Origin: Ralstonia mannitolilytica
Lineage (GTDB): Bacteria > Pseudomonadota > Gammaproteobacteria > Burkholderiales > Burkholderiaceae
Reading direction: 5' to 3'
Assembly: GCF_905397375.1 (NCBI RefSeq)
Contig: NZ_CAJPVG010000016.1
Span: forward strand, 1-64,000
Length of the DNA stretch: 64,000 nucleotides
In this document: positions 35,352-42,340 of the stretch, piece by piece
How positions within the stretch are numbered: position 1 is the first letter of the stretch
Layout of the letters: each line of letters begins with the position of its first letter
Program-made: the position numbers and the translations under genes
Notes under the pieces: model-generated
The model's input: the letters and a program-made list of their open reading frames with translations, nothing else
Told to the model about the DNA's origin: nothing
Database searches by the model: none

Positions 35352-35918
35352 CTATGGTTGCAAGTCATTTTCCCAATCCTCCAGGTAGCCAGTTACTGAC
35401 GCCGGATGCGAAAAATCGAGTAAGGTGAAGTACGACCGCCAATGGTTAATGGACTTGAAGAGCTCTGTGCGTACGCGCGTCATAGTTTCCGGCGTTGCCG
35501 CTTCATTCATGTCAGCGTCTGTAGTTTGCCAAAGGCGATGGCTGTACAAGAGGTACTCAAGGTCCGCGTCTTCCTCGAGGCCATCCACAGAGTAGGCGTA
35601 AACCACCTCACCGTCCTGGTCCTCGGGAGTCTGCTTCAGGGCACAACCCTTCTCGACCCATTGCAAGCCAAGCGCAACCGCATCCTGTAGGTCATTGGAG
35701 AAGTACCAGGTCCCTTCGTGGGAAGAGTCTTCGACTGCGTATATTGGATTGCCAAAGCGCGTTCGACTGGTCAGGAGTTCATCCGGAGTGCGGCACGTTG
35801 CCTTGCCCAAGGCGTGAACCGTTGGCGGAATGTCTGTGACGACCTTTTGCTGCCAGGCCGCAGGTGTGGATACATGGCCGCAAGGCACAGCGTTGCCTTT
35901 CTTCTGACGAGATGACAT
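35352..35918 (-). CDS. Unrecognised protein in the comM element
   Basis: 188 residues, not recognised. ATG 35918 follows AGGAGA by 8 bases; the frame is open to 35969. Acidic and Trp/Tyr-rich, with IYAVEDSSHEGTWYFSNDL, VVYAYSVDGLEEDADLEYLLYSHRLW and a C-terminal VTGYLEDWENDLQP. No signal peptide, no membrane segment. It follows another unknown gene by 44 bases on the same strand, so the two may form an operon. Confidence 0.6.
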   Translation of the reverse strand: MSSRQKKGNAVPCGHVSTPAAWQQKVVTDIPPTVHALGKATCRTPDELLTSRTRFGNPIYAVEDSSHEGTWYFSNDLQDAVALGLQWVEKGCALKQTPEDQDGEVVYAYSVDGLEEDADLEYLLYSHRLWQTTDADMNEAATPETMTRVRTELFKSINHWRSYFTLLDFSHPASVTGYLEDWENDLQP

Positions 35919-35962
35919 GTGGCTATCTCCTGATGCGTGGCCCCAAACTAGAGGCCCCACTC

Positions 35963-36292
35963 CTACCATTGCAGCAGAGCCTTAATTCGAAGGATGAGCC
36001 AATCCAGTTCTGCGAGCGACACCCATCCCATACGGGCTATTGCGACCCACACCTGCCCAAGCGCGTCCTCCGCCGAATTACCGGGAAACTTCGCTGCCTC
36101 GTCCTGGGCGAACGGAAGTAGCTGCTTAGCTAAAGCCTCGCAGAAGGCCCAGCGGTCATACCTCTCCTCAGTCGTCACCCATGCAACGTAGCCGCGCCAA
36201 GACAACGTAGCGTCGAATGGGTGTTGCGCGCTCTGGGTCCCAATCGGAAATGAGGGCTGAGGGAAGTCCTCCGGCACATTGTCCAGACTCAT
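35963..36292 (-). CDS. Unrecognised small protein in the comM element
   Basis: 109 residues, not recognised. Predicted soluble and helical in its second half (EERYDRWAFCEALAKQLLPF, VWVAIARMGWVSLAELDWLI), with five or more Trp. No signal peptide. The ribosome-binding site is weak. It is the first of a possible two-gene unit with the 188-residue protein and divergent from the XRE gene at 36494. Confidence 0.5.
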   Translation of the reverse strand: MSLDNVPEDFPQPSFPIGTQSAQHPFDATLSWRGYVAWVTTEERYDRWAFCEALAKQLLPFAQDEAAKFPGNSAEDALGQVWVAIARMGWVSLAELDWLILRIKALLQW

Positions 36293-36443
36293 ATCTCGTG
36301 CCCTAGCGCTCGGAGTAGGTTCGCCAGGTGCCTTTGCATGCGGAAAGTCAGCGTTTCGTTACTCATGGCACTTGAACGGGAGGCCGTCGCAAAAAAATGG
36401 GCACTTTGTCAAGTGCTCGTGCAGGCCGAGCTGCAGATTCAAT

Positions 36444-36491
36444 TCTACGAATTTCGTAGAGAAGTGCAATGCGAATTCTGCGATATTCGCA
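36444..36491. promoter_or_regulatory. Two operator-like palindromes before the XRE gene
   Basis: TCTACGAATTTCGTAGA (36444-36460) is a perfect 8-bp dyad around a central T. TGCGAAT and ATTCGCA (36470-36476, 36485-36491) form a second dyad with an 8-base spacer ending 2 bases before the ATG. Their position suggests autoregulation and perhaps control of the divergent genes. Confidence 0.7.
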
Positions 36492-36493
36492 CT

Positions 36494-36841
36494 ATGGGAA
36501 AAAAAGAGCCGGTTACTGTATTCGGGCTGCGCTTGCGGCAGGCAAGGCTGCGCGCAGGCATTCCCCAGTACGCACTCGGCGTTGCCATCGGCTTGGATGA
36601 TGCAATTGCGAGCGCGCGCATTAGCAGATATGAGAGCGGGGTGCACGAACCGCCGTTCGAGGTGGCGCAAAAGCTTGCAAGAGTGCTTAAGGTCTCAGCC
36701 GCATACCTCTATTGCGAGGACGACGACCTAGCGAAATTTGTTCTTACTTGGCCGTACCTCAATCGGACAGACAAGAAGAAGATTGGGCACGTCGTCGAAA
36801 GCAGGCTGGTCTCGAAGGGGCTACTCGAGAAAAGCTCTTGA
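36494..36841 (+). CDS. XRE-family transcriptional regulator
   Basis: 115 residues. A phage-repressor-type HTH: FGLRLRQARLRAGIPQYALGVAIGL, then ASARISRYESGVHEPPFEVAQKLARVLKVSAAYLYCEDD. The C-terminal part (about 85-115) is short and basic. ATG 36494 is chosen because operator-like palindromes occupy the sequence just before it; the frame is open back to 36338. It is the only plus-strand gene of the element. Confidence 0.8.
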   Translation: MGKKEPVTVFGLRLRQARLRAGIPQYALGVAIGLDDAIASARISRYESGVHEPPFEVAQKLARVLKVSAAYLYCEDDDLAKFVLTWPYLNRTDKKKIGHVVESRLVSKGLLEKSS

Positions 36842-37241
36842 CCAGCAACGACGCTTTGCGGCCGAGATAGCCCTTCAACCAAGGGACTCCGCCACTATGT
36901 CTTCTAGAGGCACAGTTCTGCCGTCTAAGCGACGCTATGTCCGTTTGGAGGCAAATTCTTGCCGGTCTTTCCCTGGGGGCATATAGGCGGCAGGTTGGAA
37001 GCTGGCGTGCTTGCAGCGTTGCCGGCGACAAGCACGCAAATCGGCGCAAATGAAAGTTGGGTTTTGGGTTAACCCCGTGTGGACAACTCCGCTGCCCACA
37101 GCACAGGGCTGTGGACAGCCCCTTCGGGGTACCGGACTTGACCACACTCGCATACTGACGCGCCCCTTCGGGGCTTGCCATATATAGGAAAAAAGCCAAA
37201 AAAGAACCATCGTTGTCGCTGGCCCCATAGGTCTGCCGGCC
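36842..37241. other. Palindrome-rich non-coding right end of the element
   Basis: 400 bases without a convincing gene. It contains GGGTTAACCC (37066-37075), CCACAGC/GCTGTGG stem (37096-37114), two CCCC-TTC-GGGG hairpins (37119-37129, 37162-37174), and two DnaA-box-like nonamers, TGTGGACAA (37078-37086) and TGTGGACAG (37110-37118). The mix resembles replication or transfer origins of plasmids and integrative elements. No function is shown. Confidence 0.5.
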
Positions 37242-37257
37242 TCCTAACAGTTAGGAC
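37242..37257. repeat. Right copy of 16-bp subterminal near-palindrome
   Basis: TCCTAACAGTTAGGAC, identical to 28560-28575. It ends 10 bases before the right comM junction. Outside it, GTTA-GGACGGGGCA-TAAC (37250-37267) forms a dyad that ends at the junction. Confidence 0.85.
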
Positions 37258-37267
37258 GGGGCATAAC

Positions 37268-37510
37268 GAAGCGGCCGGATTCCTTGGGGAGGTCCGCCGG
37301 CGCGAGGTTGACGGTGATGCGACGCGCCGGAAACTCGAAGCGACTGTTCTGGATGGCTGCGCGCACCCGATCCTTGCTTTCCTTCACCTCCGTGTCGGGC
37401 AGGCCGACGATGGTGAACGACGGCAACCCGTTGGCCAGGTGCACCTCCACCGAAACGGCCGGTGCATCAATGCCCGACAGCGCGCGCGAGCGCAGAACGG
37501 CGAGGCTCAT
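37268..37510 (-). pseudogene. comM: comM (yifB) 5' part, cut off by the inserted element
   Basis: The first 81 codons of ComM, MSLAVLRSRALSGIDAP to NLAPADLPKESGRF, with the conserved GLPSFTIVGLPDTEVKESKDRVR. After the junction the frame runs on into element DNA for seven foreign codons (VMPRPNC) and stops at 37244. The rest of the gene is at 27254-28543. The native promoter should lie at 37511-37660. Confidence 0.92.
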
Positions 37511-37662
37511 CGCGCCGCCCTCCGGCAGAGATCACGGGCGTGGTGCGGGACAGAACATCGAAACATGGCGTGACGGTGTGCGACGTAAGACGAGCCCGTC
37601 ACTGTGCCAGCCGGCCCGTGCCGCCGTATCGCAATGCATCCAAATTTGACGATCGGGGCGCA

Positions 37663-37690
37663 TAAAAAAACCGGAGCCTCGGCTCCGGTT
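37663..37690 (-). terminator. Rho-independent terminator of the glycine-zipper gene
   Basis: On the minus strand, ACCGGAGCC-GA-GGCTCCGGT followed by seven T: a 9-bp stem located just after the stop of the gene at 37712. Confidence 0.88.
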
Positions 37691-37711
37691 CGGTTTGTTG
37701 GCAGATCGGAA

Positions 37712-38224
37712 TCAGGGGAACGCTGGCATAGCCGTGTCCTCCCCGCTGAAGTGGCCCTCGGGATGCGTCTTCTGCAGCAGCGCGCGCACTTCGGGCACGC
37801 GCGAGCGCGGCACATCAACCATCAGCAGGATCTGCCCATCCTCCACCGCTTGCCTGAACGGCTTGAGCCGGCTGTTGGGCACGGAGCTGCCGATCATGCT
37901 GGAAGCCCAAGCGCCGAACAGCGCGCCAACCACCGTGGTGATGCCCACCATGCCCCACTGCGGCCCCTCGCCGATGATCGGGAAGAGCGCGGCCACCACG
38001 CCCGCCAGCACGCCCGCACCACCGCCCACCACCAGCCCATTCTGGGTGGCGTGGACAATGTCGGAGGTCTGAAGCAGGTTGGCCTCATGCAGGCCGGTGA
38101 GGTCGGCGCCTTCGCGGGCGACAAAATGGATGTGGCGCTCGGTGATGCGCGCCAGCAGCAGGTCGTTCATCACGCGCCGGGCGCTGGCCGCGTCCGGCAA
38201 TAGAAAATAAAGGCGATGCTGCAT
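37712..38224 (-). CDS. Glycine-zipper membrane protein (DUF1269-like)
   Basis: 170 residues. An N-terminal alpha/beta segment (HRLYFLLPDAASARRVMNDLLLA), then two hydrophobic, Gly-rich helices (GLVVGGGAGVLAGVVAALFPII; MVGITTVVGALFGAWASSMIG), then a C-terminal ferredoxin-like half (DGQILLMVDVPRSRVPEVRALL). This matches DUF1269-type proteins of unknown, possibly stress-related, function. ATG 38224 follows GAGGAGA. Confidence 0.7.
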   Translation of the reverse strand: MQHRLYFLLPDAASARRVMNDLLLARITERHIHFVAREGADLTGLHEANLLQTSDIVHATQNGLVVGGGAGVLAGVVAALFPIIGEGPQWGMVGITTVVGALFGAWASSMIGSSVPNSRLKPFRQAVEDGQILLMVDVPRSRVPEVRALLQKTHPEGHFSGEDTAMPAFP

Positions 38225-38380
38225 GATCTTTCTCCTCAAGCGTCAGCCTTACAGGAGTTCTAGATCAGTTCGCCAGCCGCAACAAGGCGGTTTTCGCTGT
38301 GCGCCGCAGCAGGGTGAGCCTGCCGGCACAGCGGCGCGCCGCAGGCGCGCTTGGCGCACCACCGGCCGGGCCCCAGCGGT

Positions 38381-38638
38381 TCACTGGTCGGCAGGCGCGG
38401 TCGACTTGAGTTGCGCTTCGAGCGCCGCCACGCGGGTTTCCAGTTCTTCGAGGCGGGCACGTGTGCGTGCCAGCACCTGTGACTGGATGTCGAACTCTTC
38501 GCGCGTGACCAGATCGAGCTTGGAAAAGCCCTGCGTCATCATCGCGCGCACGTTCTTTTCGATGTCGGCGGCCGGCGAATTGCGCAGCGCCTCGTTCACG
38601 CGGTTCTGAAAGTCGGTAAAGAGGTCGGTGGGTTTCAT
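38381..38638 (-). CDS. ubiK: Ubiquinone biosynthesis accessory factor UbiK
   Basis: 85 residues of the BMFP/YqiC family. MKPTDLFTDFQNRVNEALRNSP is the typical N-terminus, and RLEELETRVAALEAQL a trimeric C-terminal coiled coil. UbiK binds UbiJ and lipids to support the soluble ubiquinone-synthesis complex. The frame is open back to 38827, but MKPTDL is the family start. Confidence 0.88.
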   Translation of the reverse strand: MKPTDLFTDFQNRVNEALRNSPAADIEKNVRAMMTQGFSKLDLVTREEFDIQSQVLARTRARLEELETRVAALEAQLKSTAPADQ

Positions 38639-39170
38639 GTTGGATGCTCCGTGGATCGTGCTGGCTGCGCCAAGCCGGTGCATGCACCGCGACTGTGCGG
38701 AAGACATGCTGTGCCGTGGTGCGAAAGCCCCGGTCTGGCGCCTGGTTTTGGGGTCGCCGGCCTGGATGGTACCGGGTGTGCGCCCTGAACGGCACACCGC
38801 CCGGCAAATCTCGCTGCGATGCGGCATCGGCGTGGCCGGCCAAACGGGGACAGAGCCAGTCCCTGCCGCCCGGAACCGCGCTTGCGGGCGCGTCGCACAG
38901 GACTGAAATCACTCTATCACATGGCTTTTATCGCGCCATGTCCGCAAGCGGCCTGATGGGCTGAACCCGCCTGGGAGGCGCATCGGCGGGGAGCGCTCCC
39001 CCCGTCGGCGGACCCGTCCCCGATTTCCCTGCGCCCGCATGTCGCCATTCGTGGTGGCGCTTCGCGCCACCGCTCGGTCCATCCGCCCTGCTCAACATGG
39101 CATGACAGTTGCAGAACCGGTGCGATTTTTTTCCATTGCCGTTGCGACTTTCTAAAGGGGGAGAGCCGTC
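38639..39170 (+). promoter_or_regulatory. Intergenic control region upstream of the porin-glnK-amtB operon
   Basis: 532 bases without a gene. It serves ubiK on one side and the nitrogen operon on the other. It contains a long perfect dyad, GGTGGCGC-TTC-GCGCCACC (39053-39071), and the sigma-54 promoter at 39098. The dyad lies too close to the promoter for a classical enhancer, so it may be a binding site or simply a hairpin. No other clear signal is seen. Confidence 0.55.
39098..39113 (+). promoter_or_regulatory. Sigma-54 (-24/-12) promoter of the porin-glnK-amtB operon
   Basis: TGGCATGACAGTTGCA, with GG and GC elements exactly 10 bases apart. It lies 57 bases before the porin start. glnK-amtB operons are commonly under NtrC and sigma-54, so nitrogen limitation is the expected signal. 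Confidence 0.85.
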
Positions 39171-39980
39171 ATGAAGACGTTTGCTTATGCAGCCAGTCTG
39201 GTGCTGCTGACCGGTGCCGCTGCCGGTGTGTGCCAATCCGCCGTGGCCCAGACCGCTCCGGCGGCCGATGCTCCGGCTGCCGCGCCGGCGCCGGCCGCGC
39301 TGACGGCCAACGTCACGCTGGCCAGCCAATACCGCTACCGCGGCATCATGCAGACCAACAACAAGCCTGCCATCCAGGGCGGCTTCGACTACGCGATCCC
39401 CGGCGGCGTGCTGCCCGAGGGCTTCTACGTCGGCAACTGGAACTCGTCGATCAGCTGGCTGAGCGATTCGAATTCGAACGTCTCCGCGCCGATCGAGATG
39501 GACTTCTACGCCGGCTACAAGACCGAGATCATCAAGGACGTGCCCATCGATGTGGGCGTGCTGCAGTACTACTACCCGGGCAGCTACCCGAGCGACTACA
39601 CCCGCCCGCACACCACCGAAGGCTACGCGCAGATCGGCTACGGGCCGGTCACGTTCAAGTATTCGCATGCGTTCTCGAACCTGTTCGGTACGCCCGATTC
39701 GCACCACAGCCAGTACTTCGATCTGTCGGGCAACTTCGATACCGGCTTCTGGGGCCTGACGCTGAACCTGCACGTCGGCTACCAGCAGGTGCCGCACCAG
39801 ACCGTGCGCGCTTCGTACGCCGACTGGAAGGTCGGCGTGACGAAGGACTTTGGCGGCGGCTGGGCGGCCTCGCTGGCCTACATCGACACGAATGCGTCGC
39901 GCGCGTTCTATACCAACACACGCGGCAACTACATGGGCAAGGCCACGGCCTTGCTGTCGATCACCAAGACTTTCCAATAA
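39171..39980 (+). CDS. TorF-family putative porin
   Basis: 269 residues. Signal peptide (MKTFAYAASLVLLTGAAAG, cut near SAVAQ), an Ala/Pro linker, then a beta-barrel pattern that opens with the TorF-family signature LTANVTLASQYRYRGIMQTNNKPAIQGG (in segments) and ends in a Phe-Gln strand (LLSITKTFQ). Outer-membrane channel, substrate unknown. It is the first gene after a sigma-54 promoter and is followed by glnK 49 bases on, so it may help ammonium or nitrogen compounds cross the outer membrane. Confidence 0.85.
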   Translation: MKTFAYAASLVLLTGAAAGVCQSAVAQTAPAADAPAAAPAPAALTANVTLASQYRYRGIMQTNNKPAIQGGFDYAIPGGVLPEGFYVGNWNSSISWLSDSNSNVSAPIEMDFYAGYKTEIIKDVPIDVGVLQYYYPGSYPSDYTRPHTTEGYAQIGYGPVTFKYSHAFSNLFGTPDSHHSQYFDLSGNFDTGFWGLTLNLHVGYQQVPHQTVRASYADWKVGVTKDFGGGWAASLAYIDTNASRAFYTNTRGNYMGKATALLSITKTFQ

Positions 39981-40029
39981 CGATGCGTGGCGGCGCCTCC
40001 GGGTGCCGCTGTCCGAGGAGGAATCCAGC

Positions 40030-40368
40030 ATGAAACTCATCATGGCCATCATCAAGCCGTTCAAGCTCGACGAGGTCCGGGAGGCGCTGTCCGAGGTAGG
40101 GGTCTCGGGCATCACCGTGACGGAGGTCAAGGGCTTCGGACGCCAGAAGGGCCACACCGAGCTTTACCGCGGCGCCGAGTACATCGTCGACTTCCTGCCC
40201 AAGGTGAAGATCGAAGTGGCCGTACCCGACGACGTGCTGGAGCGCGCCGTCGAGGCCATCGAAAAATCGGCCCGCACCGGCAAGATCGGCGACGGCAAGA
40301 TCTTCGTGGCCGACGTCGAACAAGTCATCCGCATCCGCACCGGCGAGACCGGTGGCGACGCGCTGTAA
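40030..40368 (+). CDS. glnK: Nitrogen regulatory protein P-II
   Basis: 112 residues, a PII protein. MKLIMAIIKPFKLDEVREAL, the T-loop GHTELYRGAEY with uridylylation Tyr at 51, and KIGDGKIFVADVEQVIRIRTGE near the end. It senses glutamine, 2-oxoglutarate and ATP and blocks AmtB when nitrogen is plentiful. AGGAGG lies just before ATG 40030. It is followed by amtB 30 bases on, the standard pairing. Confidence 0.95.
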   Translation: MKLIMAIIKPFKLDEVREALSEVGVSGITVTEVKGFGRQKGHTELYRGAEYIVDFLPKVKIEVAVPDDVLERAVEAIEKSARTGKIGDGKIFVADVEQVIRIRTGETGGDAL

Positions 40369-40398
40369 GCCCCCATCTGCCAAGGAAGAGGTCAAAAC

Positions 40399-41940
40399 AT
40401 GAAAACCTGGTTCACTCGATTCCTGACGGCTGGGGCCGTTGTCGCGGTGCTTGCGGGCGCCGTGAGCTCGGCACCGGCCGCTGCGCAGGACAAGCCTGCC
40501 GCAGAAGCCTCGGCACCGGCCGCGGCTGCCGCCCCCGCTGCAGCATCCCAGGCCGCAGCGCCGGCGCCCGCCGCCCCCTCTGCCGCTGCCGCACCGGCTG
40601 CCGCTTCGGCGCCGGCGGCTGCCGCGCCTGTGCCCAACAAGGGCGATACCGCGTGGCTGCTGGTCTCCACCGCTTTCGTCATCCTCATGACGCTGCCGGG
40701 CCTGGCTCTGTTCTACGGCGGCCTGGTGCGCAAGAAGAACATGCTCTCGGTGCTGATGCAGTGCATGGGCATCTTCTCGCTGGTCATCATCCTGTGGGCG
40801 CTCTACGGCTACAGCTTTGCCTTCACGGAAGGCAACGCGTTCTTCGGCGGGCTCGATCGCCTGTTCCTGAAGGGGCTGACGCCGGACTCAGTGGCCGCTA
40901 CCTTCAGCAAGGGCGTGGTGGTGCCGGAGTACGCGTACTTCGCATTCCAGGGTGCCTTTGCGGCGATCACCTGCGCGCTGATCATCGGCGCCTTCGCCGA
41001 GCGTGCGAAGTTCTCGGCCGTGCTGCTGTTCGTGGTGCTGTGGTTCACCTTCAGCTACCTGCCGATCGCGCACATGGTGTGGTTCTGGCCGGGCCCGGAC
41101 GGCTTCACCGATGCCAAGGCGGCTGAGGTGATGACGGCCAAGTCGGGCTGGCTGTTCCAGAAGGGCGCGCTCGATTTTGCCGGCGGTACCGTCGTGCATA
41201 TCAACGCCGCCGTGGCAGGCCTGGTGGGTGCCTTCCTGTTCGGCAAGCGCATCGGCTTCGGCCGTGAGGCGCTCAAGCCGCACAGCCTGACGCTGACCAT
41301 GGTGGGTGCCTCGCTGCTGTGGTTCGGCTGGTTCGGATTCAACGCCGGTTCGGCCCTGGAAGCCAACGGCAGCGCCGCCCTGGCTTTCGTCAACACGCTG
41401 CTGGCCACCGCCGCTGCCGTGCTGTCGTGGAGCTTCGGCGAATGGTTCGGCAAGAGCAAGCCGTCGATGCTGGGTGCTGCTTCGGGCGCCGTGGCGGGCC
41501 TGGTCGCCATCACTCCGGCCGCTGGCTTTGTCGGCCCCATGGGCTCGATCGTGCTGGGCCTCATCGCCGGCCTGCTGTGCCTGTGGGGCGTGAATGGCCT
41601 CAAGCGCATGCTGGGCATGGATGACACGCTCGACGTCTTCGGCGTGCACGGGGTGGGCGGCATCCTCGGCGCGCTGCTGACCGGTGTGTTCGCCGCGCCG
41701 AGCCTGGGCGGCACCGGCATCTATGACTACGTTGCCAACAAGGTGGCCGATGATTACTCGATCGGCGGCCAGTTGTGGATCCAGCTGCAGGGCGTGCTGA
41801 CCACCGTCATCTGGTCGGGCGTGGTGGCCTTCATCGCCTACAAGATCGTGGACGTCATCGTCGGCCTGCGCGTGCCGGAAGAGGAAGAGCGCGAAGGCCT
41901 GGACATCACGTCTCACGGCGAAACGGCTTACGAAGACTGA
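40399..41940 (+). CDS. amtB: Ammonium transporter
   Basis: 513 residues. A signal peptide and long Ala/Pro-rich linker (about 25-78) precede the 11-helix Amt domain. Conserved segments include LPGLALFYGGLVRKKNMLS, AFAERAKFSAVL, DFAGGTVVHINAAVAGLVGAF (first pore His), and VFGVHGVGGILGALLTGVF (second pore His). Imports ammonium. It is longer than E. coli AmtB because of the N-terminal linker. Probably in one operon with the porin and glnK. Confidence 0.95.
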   Translation: MKTWFTRFLTAGAVVAVLAGAVSSAPAAAQDKPAAEASAPAAAAAPAAASQAAAPAPAAPSAAAAPAAASAPAAAAPVPNKGDTAWLLVSTAFVILMTLPGLALFYGGLVRKKNMLSVLMQCMGIFSLVIILWALYGYSFAFTEGNAFFGGLDRLFLKGLTPDSVAATFSKGVVVPEYAYFAFQGAFAAITCALIIGAFAERAKFSAVLLFVVLWFTFSYLPIAHMVWFWPGPDGFTDAKAAEVMTAKSGWLFQKGALDFAGGTVVHINAAVAGLVGAFLFGKRIGFGREALKPHSLTLTMVGASLLWFGWFGFNAGSALEANGSAALAFVNTLLATAAAVLSWSFGEWFGKSKPSMLGAASGAVAGLVAITPAAGFVGPMGSIVLGLIAGLLCLWGVNGLKRMLGMDDTLDVFGVHGVGGILGALLTGVFAAPSLGGTGIYDYVANKVADDYSIGGQLWIQLQGVLTTVIWSGVVAFIAYKIVDVIVGLRVPEEEEREGLDITSHGETAYED

Positions 41941-41960
41941 CCGTCCGCGCATCTCCAGAA

Positions 41961-41986
41961 GACCCGGCCATGTGCCGGGTCTTCCT
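41961..41986 (+). terminator. Terminator-like hairpin after amtB
   Basis: An 8-bp stem GACCCGGC/GCCGGGTC (41961-41968, 41974-41981), followed by a short T/C tract. Confidence 0.7.
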
Positions 41987-42340
41987 CATTGCAGCGCGCT
42001 CCACACCACTGGACGGGGGCTTTGAGCCGTTCCCGGGCCGGCGCGTCCTTAATTCCGATGTAAAAAACCTTCAATTGCCTGTCGTTATGCGCGCGCTTAC
42101 ATTGCAGACGTGGTTTCCTCCACCTGCAGAACGCTCCCCGTATCTGTCAGGCTATTCCCCAAGCGCGGCAGCCCCGCGCTTTTTTTTTGTCCGCGTTTTT
42201 GTGTGGCTTTGCGCACTGCCGCGGACTGGCTCTTGCGAATCCCCCTCCCGGCCGCATATCGATAGCCCGCTATCGTCTGCAAGCTATTGCCTATTCCTCT
42301 ACAATCGGAGTGGGCGATAAATAACATCAATAGGAAGGGT
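41987..42340 (+). promoter_or_regulatory. Upstream region of gshAB
   Basis: 354 bases without a gene. It contains the dyad CGATAG-CCCG-CTATCG (42260-42275) about 65 bases before the gshA start and an A+T-rich stretch just before the gene. This is the probable promoter of gshAB. No riboswitch is recognised. Confidence 0.45.

Larger units (their letters stand above)
28544..37267. mobile_element. Integrative element in comM with a tyrosine-recombinase trio
   Basis: 8,724 bases separate the two parts of comM. Bringing 28543 and 37268 together restores one open frame of 510 codons and the conserved GRF-DL junction, so the ends are placed to about one base (a shared C leaves 1-base ambiguity). No target duplication is seen. 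The DNA is visibly richer in A+T than its flanks, especially 28600-33900. It carries three coupled tyrosine recombinase genes, a small HTH/coiled-coil gene, a HipB-like/Fic-like pair, two unknown genes, an XRE regulator and a palindrome-rich end. The arrangement resembles Tn554-type elements; the family assignment is inference. Confidence 0.9.

Noticed and set aside
36338..36493. N-terminal extension of the XRE regulator
   Set aside because: The extension would be coded by the operator-like dyads and has no ribosome site; ATG 36494 is better.
37060..37180. Rho-independent terminators in the element's right end
   Set aside because: The CCCC-TTC-GGGG hairpins lack T-runs, so they are listed as origin-like structure instead.
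28544..37267. Classical integrative conjugative element or prophage
   Set aside because: No relaxase, type IV secretion, capsid or lysis genes are seen, and no tRNA target.
37244..37510. An apparent 88-codon small gene
   Set aside because: Its first 81 codons are the ComM N-terminus; the last seven are read-through into the element.
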